Below are positions 1 through 9,800 of a stretch of DNA of 10,990 nt, one piece after another. The translations under genes and the position numbers were made by a program. Position 1 is the stretch's first letter. Every line of letters begins with the position of its first letter. This DNA comes from Hemicentrotus pulcherrimus. Lineage: Eukaryota; Echinodermata; Echinoidea; Camarodonta; Strongylocentrotidae. The notes under the pieces are model-generated. The model worked only from the letters and a program-made list of their open reading frames with translations, made no database searches and had not been told where the DNA came from. The DNA lies in the NCBI GenBank assembly GCA_003118195.1, contig BEXV01002676.1, positions 44,931-55,920 on the forward strand, read 5' to 3'.

Positions 1-113
1 CTCTCCACCAGCCATATCGCCAGATCCACTGCTATCTTCTTCCCTTTCAAATTCTCAATGGATTCCTCCGATTTCACGGGCGCCAATATCTGCCACAGGT
101 TCTGAACGCCCAT
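1..113 (-). CDS. GEN1: GEN1 homologue, first coding exon (partial, runs off left edge)
   Basis: The reverse strand opens with ATG at 113 in a good context (AAATAATGG) and reads 37 codons to the window edge: MGVQNLWQILAPV, then a short linker and KKIAVDLAIWLVE. This is the N-terminal XPG domain of the Rad2/XPG nuclease family. The Q-I-L-x-P-V-K segment and the IAVDLxxW core fit GEN1 (flap endonuclease GEN homologue 1) better than FEN1, EXO1 or XPG. GEN1 resolves Holliday junctions by symmetrical nicking of four-way DNA. The aspartate at residue 30 sits where the first metal-binding catalytic Asp of GEN1 is known to be, so this part of the active site looks intact. No splice donor is seen before the edge, so the exon may continue. 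It is transcribed away from BAZ1B, with 580 bp between the start codons. Family membership is firm; GEN1 rather than a paralogue is likely. Confidence 0.85.
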   Translation of the reverse strand, partial: MGVQNLWQILAPVKSEESIENLKGKKIAVDLAIWLVE

Positions 114-124
114 TATTTTTCACT

Positions 125-132
125 TGACGTGA
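125..132 (+). promoter_or_regulatory. CRE/ATF-like site TGACGTGA
   Basis: TGACGTGA differs by one base from the palindromic CRE TGACGTCA. It lies 12 bp upstream of the GEN1 start codon, in a locally CpG-rich stretch. It could act in the GEN1 promoter or lie in its 5' UTR. Motif match only. Confidence 0.3.
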
Positions 133-627
133 ACGCGACGACACTACTTGTATCCTGTTGACTTGCGCCCAATCGGCGCAGACCATGCAACACAATGGTC
201 GATCAATCACTGAATACGATCAATTAATATATCAACAAATTCATTTTCGCCTGTCAAACAAGTTGACTATTTATGAATTGCAGCGCAGCAGATCTCCACT
301 TCATCAGTTTGCAGTAGTAGGGGTACGCTCGCGTGTTTACTACGAATGGGGATTGCGTAATGTTTTGAACTTGCCGCATAATAATGGTTCTCTAAACCTA
401 AATTTAGTTTCCAATTTTACGGCATAAAAAATATTTTTAAAATTTAACAAAAATTATTATTAATACAAGCCTCTTAAATGTATTATTATACTTGTAGAAT
501 AGGGACCAATATATATTCTAATTACTAGTATTACCTAGGCAAAATATGATCACTACAATCGTGTGACAAAAGCGAAAACTCGGCAGCTCTGAAAGAACGG
601 GTCATTCTCGGGTCATCGTCGGGGACG

Positions 628-635
628 TTCGCGCC
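628..635 (+). promoter_or_regulatory. E2F-like site TTCGCGCC
   Basis: TTCGCGCC resembles the E2F core (TTTSGCGC class) and lies 59 bp upstream of the BAZ1B ATG. It is followed by a GCGAGCGC stretch at about 648. E2F control would suit genes used at replication and repair, but this is a short motif match without conservation evidence. Confidence 0.35.
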
Positions 636-693
636 AGATTTTAAAAGCGAGCGCTTTTGTGAGAGTTCGACCGGTGTTGGAAGGATCCCCAAA

Positions 694-806
694 ATGCCAC
701 TTTTGGGGAAAAAACTTTACATTCCGAAGGTGCTATCGAAGACAGTAACCTTAGCAGAGCCTCATTTTCTCATTCCATTCACCAACGAAGTTTTCTCGAG
801 CAAAAT
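694..806 (+). CDS. BAZ1B: BAZ1B exon 1 (coding part)
   Basis: Encodes residues 1-37 plus two bases of codon 38: MPLLGKKLYIP, a linker, then HFLIPFTNEVFSSK, matching the extreme N-terminus of BAZ1-family proteins. The exon ends AAA AT and the intron would begin GTATCC, which is a weak donor beyond GTA. It is chosen because it gives the right phase and exactly the spacing seen in vertebrate BAZ1B between the Phe and the (E/D)YE motif of the next exon (SSKI-DYENQ). The open frame continues for another 61 codons into the intron as low-complexity sequence without similarity. Confidence 0.8.
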
Positions 807-3800
807 GTATCCTTTCAAAATTTGGGTCGGAAATTCTGCGGACAAAAACAAGATGGCTGCGCCCATGGTCGCCTGTGTAATGTCTATGGGAGAAAATTTG
901 TGTGTGTGTGTGTCAATATTGTCTTCCGGAATGAATGATAATAGTGATAGTTCTGGTTGTTTAAGTGTCTTGTCCGGAGACAAAAGATAATATTTTTGAA
1001 GAAGGGACTATGGTAGTGTTAATAATGATTATGAAAGACTACAATTTATGTGGAATGACAGATTGAAACCTTTAAAAGTGAGAGAGAGAGACTGTCACTT
1101 GTCATTGTCACACTGTGTGAGTGACGTAAGTGACTCACTCGGCTCAGTGAGGGCTGAGATGAGCTTGAGTGAGAGAGATAGAAACAGTTGTCAACATCAG
1201 ACAACAGATTGCCACTTGAATTTGAGTCAGTGTTTGAATTATTTAGATTGGAGAGACTGTCTCCTATTTTGGAGAAAGCCCAGGCCAAGGCTTAATTTAC
1301 TTCTCCAAAGGCTAACATTTTGGCTTGGAAAGGGAATGGATTGGAGGTCTTCCAAAAAATACAAAAACAACAATTCAGATTTTCTAGAAATAATTTCTCA
1401 ATTGTTTGCATTTCTGAGCTGAGATTAGGAGTGCCCTTGACTACTTAAGTGCTGATCCTAACCTATGAAAATGAGATTAAAAACGGTCAAAACTCCACTA
1501 AAACTTTGAAAAATACAGAATCATCGCATCAGGTTTTGTGAGAAATCTGCTTCTTCCAAGAAAAGTGTTGCTTCAAGGCCTTGAAGATTGCTTAGACTAG
1601 ACTTTGATCTACATGTATACTCAGTCTATCAATCACATTTCAATTTGGGCTGAAGTAATCTATTTTATTAAACAAATTTGTATAATAATACTTACTTACT
1701 TGGTATGCTTGGTAGATTAGCCCTCTTTTCCGTAGGGAAGGGCTCTCAATTGACTCTTATTTAACAGTAGGGGCGCTGGTCCGAGAATAAGGATCGTCTT
1801 TATAAACGAGGATCGTCTTTAGCACGGACCGATGCATCCTCAAAAATAAGGACCGTCTGCATTTTCGCGGACGTTTCATATTTTTGATCGGAGCATTCGC
1901 GATGCAAAAAAAACAGATTCTGCAATGATTTTCTTGATGCATTTTACATTGACTTTGTACAGAGACCTTCACATTATGAGCAACAAATCCTTGGGAAAAC
2001 AGACAACTCATGAAAGTAGACGGTGAACCAGGGTTATTTTCCCCTGGGGAATCCATTTTTTGGCATCGCCAGAGGGCCGTTCTGTAACATGAAACCCCCA
2101 AAGCGCAGATGAAAAAAAAAACGTCCTCGAAAATGCAGACAACCCTTATTTTTGAGGACGCATTTTGTCCTTGTTTATGAGGATATCCTTGTTTATGAGG
2201 ACGATCCTCATTCTCGGACCAGCGCCCTTACTGTTAAAAGTCACCACTGTAGGTGCAGACACTACTTTTTGTGGTAGGTGGTTCCAAGGTTGGACCACTC
2301 TGTTAGTTTAAAAGTGGCCAGCCAGCACCAGTAGAGTTCTGGAACGTCTTTGGAACACTTTTCTAGAATGCCCTCTCAATTCCTCATTTGGGTGGGAGAA
2401 GAATCTTTGTGCTGGAGTTGTGTAATAGCCAATAAGGTATTTGTACAAATTGATAAGGTCTGTTCTTGCTCTTCTCTCCTAACCCTGTAAGTTGGGGCTC
2501 TGATCGGATTGGAAGTTTGGAGCGACCTCGCACCTACATGTATGATCGGTATCGGATCGGAAGATCGACAAAAAAAAATCAGCTGATTTTTATTTCTTTT
2601 GATGGCAAAATTTTTCAAGTTTTGGGCTATCAAATGCTCAAAAAAAGTTCATGGCTGGGATTATATTGTCATTTGGAGTTGTTGTAGACCATGTTTGTTG
2701 ATATTTGGTGCCTTTTCATGACTTTGAAATTAGAAATATTGGTCTAAGAGAAGAGGCAAAACATGCGGGCCGCCATCTTGGATTATAATGTAGGCATGCA
2801 TTATTATCCGATCACCCCTGATCGGATCGGTATCGGCGTCCGTTCCGATGATTGTTTACAGGGTTATTCTCTCCTTTAATGTCTCAATAGAAATTTCCTT
2901 GTTACCATGACGTAGGTATTTGGTCTGCACCTTCTCTAACTTCTCAATATTCTTTTTTGTAAGGGGGCTCCAAGCAGATGATGCCTATTCCAGCGCTAGA
3001 CGAATTGTGGATTGATACATAATGGTGATTTTCCTTTCGTCAAGTGCAGTGAAACAGCGTCGGAACATTGCAATCTTACAGTGAGCCTTTTTAACTAGTT
3101 CATCAACATGTTCGGTAGGGATGAGGGTATTGCTCATTATAACTCCCAAGTCCTTTTGGTTTGTCACTTGGTGCAGATGTACACCATCGATAGAATAATT
3201 GTAGTTAATAGCTGCTCGGATGCCCAGGACAACACATTTTTCAGCATTGAATTCAAGTAGCCATAGTTTAGACCATGCAGCAAGTGCATTTAAGTCTCTC
3301 TGTAGGATGCCACAATTATCCTTCGATGTTATTTGGCGGTAAATCTTGGTATCATCAGCAAACATCTTAGCAGTAGTGAGAACCATATCGGGAATGTCAT
3401 TTAAGAAGATTAGAAAGAGGAGCGGCGCGATAATGAACCCTTGTGGCACGCCGCTTGTCACCGACCTCCATCTTGAGGTGCCGTTCCTTAGCACTACTCT
3501 TTGTCTGCGTCCAGTTAGGAACCCCTTAATCCAATTGAGAATGTGTCCACGGATACCATTGTGCTTGAGCTTGTATAGCAGTCGACGATGGGGGACGGTA
3601 TCGAATGCCTTTCGAAAATCTAGGTATATGACATCTATTCCTTTAGCTTCATTATATGCTTTAGTCTAGTCATAGAGACATTCCAGGAGCTGTGTAAAAC
3701 ATGAACACTTTTTCTGGAAGCCATATTGGTGACATGAAATCATATCATTGTCTACTGCATGTTCCATCAGTTTGTTGTAGATTATTCTCTCAAGAAGCTT

Positions 3801-6800
3801 TACCACTTGACTGGTAAGGGAGACTGGTCTATAGTTGTTTGGAGACAACCTGGATCCCTTCTTGAAGAGTGAAGTGATATTTGCGTCCTTCCATTCTTGG
3901 GGTATCTGTCCGGTTTGGATAGATTGATCAAACAAAATACCAAGAGGTACATCCAAATCAGGAACATTCATTAGCACATTTTACATGTATCCCATCAGGA
4001 CCACAGGCCTTATTGATGTGAAGCTTGGAAAGCTTTTCTCTAACTCAGGAAGGAGAAATGTCAATGTCATACACAATGTTGTAGTGTGATATCTCGGGAA
4101 GAGGTAGATCAAAATTGATTTCAAGTGGTTCAGGTTTCAGTACAGGAAATTGGTACCCCATGTAACTTCATTATTTCTCATTATTCTTAATAACTGTACC
4201 AGTAATTGTTATAGACTATGATTAATCATATAATTGCTGTAATTTTGACGATTTAAAAAATCAATCAAATATTGATGATTTAAAAAATCAATCAAATTTG
4301 ATGATTTAAAAAATCAATCAAATATTTTTGTATTTTATATTACAGCTTTATTATTTTTTACAGGGTGTAAGCCACAAGTATGTTTGAATAGCTTTATTTT
4401 TATATATGTCCAGACAACCCCTCTGAATCCCCTCCCCCCCCCCTTCCCTCATTCATACATTTTGTATTGTCATGCACGCAATATGTCATTGTTTCCCTTA
4501 ACCCACTGCACACCAGTGACTATGAGAACCAACTGGAAGTGTACGCTCAGGCACTCTGGAGCTGCCAGTGCACAGGTCAGACCGGCATGACCTTTGAGGA
4601 GGCACAAAGGTCGGAGGTTAGCGCCAGGCAGCGTCTCCAAGATTTCCCCATCCATCTCGAGAAGCCAATTCTGCAGCATGTTCATCACAGTAAGAAACAG
4701 TCTGTTGAGAGCCTGAAGTTATTGAAGGAAAAAACATTATCTAAAGATCAGAGTTTCTAAGGTTTTTTTCCACTAATTTTACATCTGGTTCAAGACTTTC
4801 TAAGGGCATAAATCGCCTACCATAGTTAAAATCCAACTTCATGTCAATCTTAGTTTTTGTGAACCACCCCCAGAACATGTGATTGAAATCAGTTGCAAGG
4901 GAAAAATAGTACTTTGACAGTCCCTTCTCTGATTGATAAATTCCACTTCCGGTATTCTTTCTCACAGCTTCGTATTTTTGTATATTAATTTCAAAACTTG
5001 TTTTTTTTATATTTTTTTTATTAATTGCAACTTTTTCCAAGTAGTTCCCATTATGACATGTAAGTCTGTAGTTTGAATAGCTTCAACAGTTCCCTTCTAT
5101 GATCACACACCGATATATAATTCATTTTTGGATGAAATGTGTGGAACAAAAAAACAAACATTTATGACACATTGTGTGGAATCGCCTTACATTGTATGTG
5201 TTATGTTATGGTGTTATGGAGTGCAGATTCAGATGTTATCTCCATAAAGATGTACAGTCAATAACTAAAATATTCAAACCCTTACCAAAGTTTGTAATTG
5301 TTTAAGACAAGTATCTGAAAAATTGGCTTGTCCTGATTTATGTTTCTCAGGAATGTGACATAAATCAAGCTTACATCTAAAATGCTTCAACAAAGGCCCT
5401 ACTTTTACTTTAAGCAGTTCACTTTTCATTCTTGAGTTACAAAATGCACATAAACATCAAATAATTTCAGGATGTAAATAAGAACCTGGATGTATGCACA
5501 TGAATAAAGTGTCTTCCACTTTTATTAACAAGCAAATTATTTTGTTTTTGTTTTTATCACAGGTGCGAGCACATTGGAAAGCCTGCTGCAGGAGACTACC
5601 CAAATCCTCAGTTCAAGCTTTGCCCTTGGGGAGAAGGTCGAGCTCAAGGTCAAAGTGAAGGGTAGATTGTAAGTGAATTAAATCTCAATTATTTGTAGAA
5701 AATTGATATATTTGGTTTTATTGTTTATTTTTGTTTTCCTTCTTTTTGTCTTCTTATTATATTGTTTTATTTGTTTGATGGATTTTTATGTTAAATTTTT
5801 CTCTCTCATTTGTTTTTTTCTTTTTTCTTCTTTTCTTTTGTCTACAAAGTGACTTTTTGTGAAATCATCCTCGCCCTACATTTCATTATTAATTCTTAAC
5901 CCTATTTTTTTTGTGTGTTCATCTCTCTATCAGATTCAAGGGAGAAATCGTGAAAGTAGAACTAGACAGCTCATCAGAGGTAAGTCTTATAGGGTATATC
6001 ATCCTCTCAAATATTCATCAGTGACAGACAAATAAAAATTTTTATAAAAAAAAAAAAAAAAAAACATAAATAAAGATAGATAAAAAAAAAATTAAAAAAA
6101 AATTTTTAAAATTTAAAAACAAAAACCAAAATTTAAAAAATAGAAAAATAAAAAAAAAAAAAAAAAAAATCACATTTTAGAAATCTAACAATACTTTCCC
6201 CAGAAAACAGAAACCGGTAACGACTTTCTGTAAGTTTCACATCTCTGAAGTTCCTGGGGTTACTGTTCCTGTGTAGTTGAAGCTCTTATCACAAAATATC
6301 AACGATCCAGGACAGGATTTGTTGTTATCGCTACATTGTTGTATTAAAATGTATTAAAGGTAATACAAAGTTTTGGGAAATTTTGAAAATTTGGTGGATA
6401 ATGATTCTTTACAATTTTGATATATTTGGATGCTCCTGTGGATGTATAATAAGCACTAAAATAATTAGCCCCTAAAATACTTCCGCTTTCGAGAAAAAAT
6501 AAAAATAAAGATTTATCGGTACTCCCGAATATGTAGTTGTGATATATAACTACCAAACGGGAATAGCTTACCGGTCAAAACTAGTCAAGAAACATTGTTT
6601 TATAGCTTAATTAATATCTTGACCCTGAGAGGGCGCTATACAACATAAAGAGTTTGTTATTGATAATTTCATAACTTTAGACTCGATTTCAACCGCGACA
6701 GCGATCACTGCATATTGTAGGATNTCATGCAATGTGGTCATGCAACAAAATGGATGCAGTGTGTTCATTCTTCCCGCGCATCAGGTATATTTCTCACAGC

Positions 6801-9800
6801 TCTGAATATATAAAAAACTGTGAAACCAAACCACAACATTTGGAATGATTGCTACCAAAGGGTAAATTGAAAATGAAGTTCATGGTATAATCCCTCAGAT
6901 GGAAGAGATCTAGGGAGTTAAAAATCTTGAACCTGCTAAAAAAAAGTCTTGAGATTTCCTTTCATTGGTCTATGTTTTTGTAATGCACTTACAGTGTGGA
7001 ATAAACTTTTTTCAGAAAAGGAATAGTTCATCAAAGTATCAAACATCCACTATTTTTAGAAGAGGCGAGGCTCATGTTTTCGTACTTGAAAGAATATTCA
7101 TTTATTGTACATGGAACTCAGTCAGTTCAACTCACTGAAAGGAAATTGTCTTAAAGGTAAACTAAAGACCAGTATTGGAAACGCCCCAATTTCAAAAAAT
7201 GTAAAAGAATATGTTTTGACTAATACATGATGATAAAAAATTGCCGTGAAACCGCCTACTAATTGATATATTTGGTAAATTAGTTTATCTATGGTCTGTG
7301 AGAGATAAACGCATCTGTCGCGCACGTGTGCGTATAATCCCATATACATCTTTCTATGTACAGTGCTTGTAACCTTACAAAGACTGGGCCAAATTTCTTA
7401 TCATTTTGATGATTCCAGAACCTTGCAGTACACACCAACACTTATATGCTAGATGATCGACCTTTTCTGATCGATTCCACAACGTTTCTTTCACAATGCA
7501 ATCGCATGACCAGAACTGGTCTTTACCTTTGTTAATAATAGTGGAGTCTTGTATAGCTGTCTTGCACATTGCCAGTCCCAGCACTCCATTATTATAACCT
7601 TGGCTTTAGCACGGCTGTCGTACAGCACTCAAGCATTTTAAGAAACTAATTCTTCTTCAGGTACCCTAATACCTCACCTGGATGGAGACTGGCAATCATA
7701 GATTATTGTCTTGCCAAAGGGCATTGGTGCTGTGACAGGGATTTGAACCTTGTACTTTCAGGTGCACAGTCAGAAAACTTATCCATTGAACCACAGTGCC
7801 TTACTCATAGAGTAGTAATCATTGATCATTTCAGGTAGCAAGCGTGAGTGGTTCGCCCTCCAGTGACAAGGAGAACCACGGGAACTTGTCAGACGAGGGA
7901 CTGTCGTCTAAGACCAAGAAGAAAGGCCAGGTACGTCCCCTCTATATGAAATGCATTCTTTGGTATTAGGGCTTATAGTTGTAGGTTTTTTCATGGGGAA
8001 TTTGGCACCATTCAGTGTTTCATCCGACACTAAGAACAGACTTCACTTTTATGACTGATAGATCTTTTGTAATGCACTGTGCCCTCGCCTGCCACCATGA
8101 GGAATCGTAATGTTAAATTTACCTCACGCTTGAGATTTGAAGGCAAGTAGGAGTAATTCCTTCCTCATACCATACCGATCAAATGATTTCTTTTAAAGAC
8201 AAACAATTATTTTTCTTCTATTCTAAATACTTCATGTTTCTATTAAAAGCTGATATTTACTTTGTAAAGGCAATTATAGACTAAACTTTTTAATCTATTT
8301 TTCTTTTCTTTTGTTATCTTCCCTTTATTCTTCTTTGTTAACAGAGTTCATCATACAGGTACAACATTCAGCTAGAGAACGAAGATAAGATCATCAGCTT
8401 TGTGCCTGGTTCCGACCTTATGTGAGTCCACCCCCATTACTTTAAACTGGTACCCGTTTTCACAAAATGTGCACTTAGAGAATTGTGTAGATTGCTAGCT
8501 GTAAAATCTTAGGTTCTTTCTGGTTCCGACCTTATGTGAGTCCACCCCCATTCCTGTATCCTGGTACTCATTTTCACAAAACATTCCCATAGAGAGTTCT
8601 TGGATGTAAGAAGTAAGGGGAAGCGCAATGAAGAGAATGACAAACGAGGAGGAGAGTCATGAAGAGATGTTCTTTTGATTGATATATCCCATTCAGTTTT
8701 CAATATCAAGCAGATATTTGAGAAAGTATAGAAGATTTTGAATTGAATACTATTACAAGGGGGGCAGGCCTCAGGGGAAGTGCAGTGGTCTCATAACCTG
8801 GAGGTCTAATATTAATATTACACGTTACTATTGTGACATAAAACGTTTCTTTTTCTTTTTCTTGCATAATAGACGTTGCACTCCAACACCATCCAGAGAA
8901 ATCGTAGAACTATTTATACGAAGCAGTGCTCTGCAAGCTGGCAACAAACCGACCAGTCCGTGGATCGTACACGACGATCTGGTGAAGAAGCACTCCCTCA
9001 CAGGCCGACTTATTCCATCTCTCCTTTCTCCAACAAGGGTATGTTTATACAGTCAAACCTGCTTTAAAGACCACCTGTCTACAACAAGCACATGTTTTGT
9101 TTCCCTTGAAAATAGTTTCTCATTGAAACATGTACTAAAGAAACCTGTCTACAAAGACCACTTTTTGTGTTTCTTTTGGGCGGTCGCTGTAGACAGGTTT
9201 GACTGTATTTGACAGATGCACACAAATGTTGATAATTAAGATGATGATAATGATAATGAAAACGATATTAATAATAATACTACTACTAATGATGATAATG
9301 TAGATTGATATTAATCCAGTAGGCATGGTAGGAAAGAAAGATGCATAGTCAAATGTTGTAATTTGACCTATTAGACACCTTCATTCTTGGACTCATTTTA
9401 TAAATCTTATGATACAATTATGCAATGGTAATATTGAATTTACAATTACACCTTATTCATAAATATTTTGCTGCCACAAAAATTGCAGAAGTCTTGCGTG
9501 GTAGTAAAGGCTATTCATCATTGTTTCTACAATGTATTCGTATTCATTCAGGGATGTATGAATTCTTATCCGTTTTTAAAGAATTACTTTTATACCTTGC
9601 CTTCACAGATATCTGCGACAGGTCTGAAACTCGCCGTCAAACGCGAGTCGGCTAACCAGCAGTCCGAGAGCTCCTCCAAGAAACAGAGGTCAAGCAGCAG
9701 AGAGGGTCAGAACCCCACCGTCGTAATGACGCCCCTGCAGTTCACCCCTTCCCCAGAGAAGATCTTCCTAGATCACTCGTACAGTTCTCCACCTCACAAG

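Larger units (their letters stand above)
114..693. promoter_or_regulatory. Intergenic region between divergent GEN1 and BAZ1B, likely bidirectional promoter
   Basis: The two start codons face away from each other across 580 bp, which must hold both 5' UTRs and both promoters. The two edges are richer in CpG (about 121-140 and 575-680), while the middle (about 420-560) is very AT-rich. No clear TATA box is placed for either gene. A small plus-strand open frame at 158-427 has no recognisable similarity and is not called as a gene. Transcription start sites cannot be fixed from sequence alone. Confidence 0.6.
807..1686 (+). other. Intron 1, 5' portion, no gene
   Basis: No coding similarity. It contains a YY1-like motif at 850-860, a short (TG)n run at about 900-913, and a block at 1079-1170 rich in GAGA and GTGAGTGA words that holds CRE-like and AP-1-like sites. 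Open frames at 1046-1422 on both strands are low-complexity Ser/Leu-rich readings of that block. From about 1430 to 1686 I see only unique AT-rich DNA. Confidence 0.6.
1765..2233. mobile_element. 469-bp non-autonomous DNA transposon with TTAA target duplication and ~112-bp inverted repeats
   Basis: TTAA is present on both sides (1761-1764 and 2234-2237). The ends are inverted: CAGTAGGGGCGCTGGTCCG at the left and the complement of CAGTAAGGGCGCTGGTCCG at the right. The match continues with small gaps to GTCTGCATTTTCGNGGACGT, giving arms of about 1765-1876 and 2121-2233. The arms are built of ~20-bp sub-repeats around AGGAYCGTC. The centre (about 1877-2120) has no coding similarity. TTAA duplication fits piggyBac or Kolobok; the CAGT end does not decide between them. 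It lies inside the LINE: removing it with one TTAA restores the LINE frame ...VVTFK. Confidence 0.85.
1687..4140 (-). mobile_element. Decayed non-LTR retrotransposon (CR1/L2/Jockey-like LINE), antisense in intron 1, 5' truncated
   Basis: Read on the minus strand from about 4140 down to 1687, this is the reverse transcriptase and 3' end of a LINE. The pieces are KACGPDGIH (about 4000), the RT core (3977-2985), then ASSAWSPLTKKNIEKLEKVQ (to about 2925), then after an insertion ERRARTDLINLYK and RVVQPWNHLPQKVVSAPTV (2478-2240). After a second insertion comes the 3' end, with a small hairpin (AGCCCT 1719-1724 pairing with AGGGCT 1739-1744) and a terminal AAGT-type microsatellite at about 1687-1701. 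No endonuclease domain is seen, so the copy is 5' truncated; its upstream limit is uncertain. Stops and at least one frameshift show it is dead. It is older than the two DNA elements inside it. Confidence 0.85.

Noticed and set aside
158..427. 89-codon plus-strand open frame in the intergenic region
   Set aside because: No recognisable similarity, AT-rich 3' part, and it lies between two divergent promoters; more likely chance or untranslated sequence.
1046..1422. Overlapping Ser/Leu-rich open frames on both strands of intron 1
   Set aside because: They read the GAGA/GTGAGTGA-rich low-complexity block; no family similarity, and they are intronic.
1757..2101. Minus-strand open frame of 114 codons
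   Set aside because: It falls inside the TTAA element, including its inverted repeat, and shows no transposase features.
4246..4326. CRISPR-like array of palindromic repeats
   Set aside because: Units are directly adjacent with no unique spacers and the DNA is clearly from an animal intron.
4741..5040. Minus-strand open frame of 99 codons in intron 2
   Set aside because: It reads like protein in places but I recognise no family; AT-rich intron and no splice or promoter support.
7739..7800. Functional tRNA gene on the minus strand
   Set aside because: It has a B box but the arms do not pair as a tRNA and a SINE tail follows; called as a SINE instead.
8765..8815. tRNA-Met-like words (GTGCAGTGG, CTCATAACCTGGAGGTC) in intron 6
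   Set aside because: No B box, no acceptor stem pairing and no SINE tail; at most a fragment of a tRNA-derived repeat.
9468..9608. Upstream extension of the exon 8 open frame with its own ATG
   Set aside because: A good acceptor at 9601-9608 matches the exon 7 phase, and the extension has no BAZ1B similarity.
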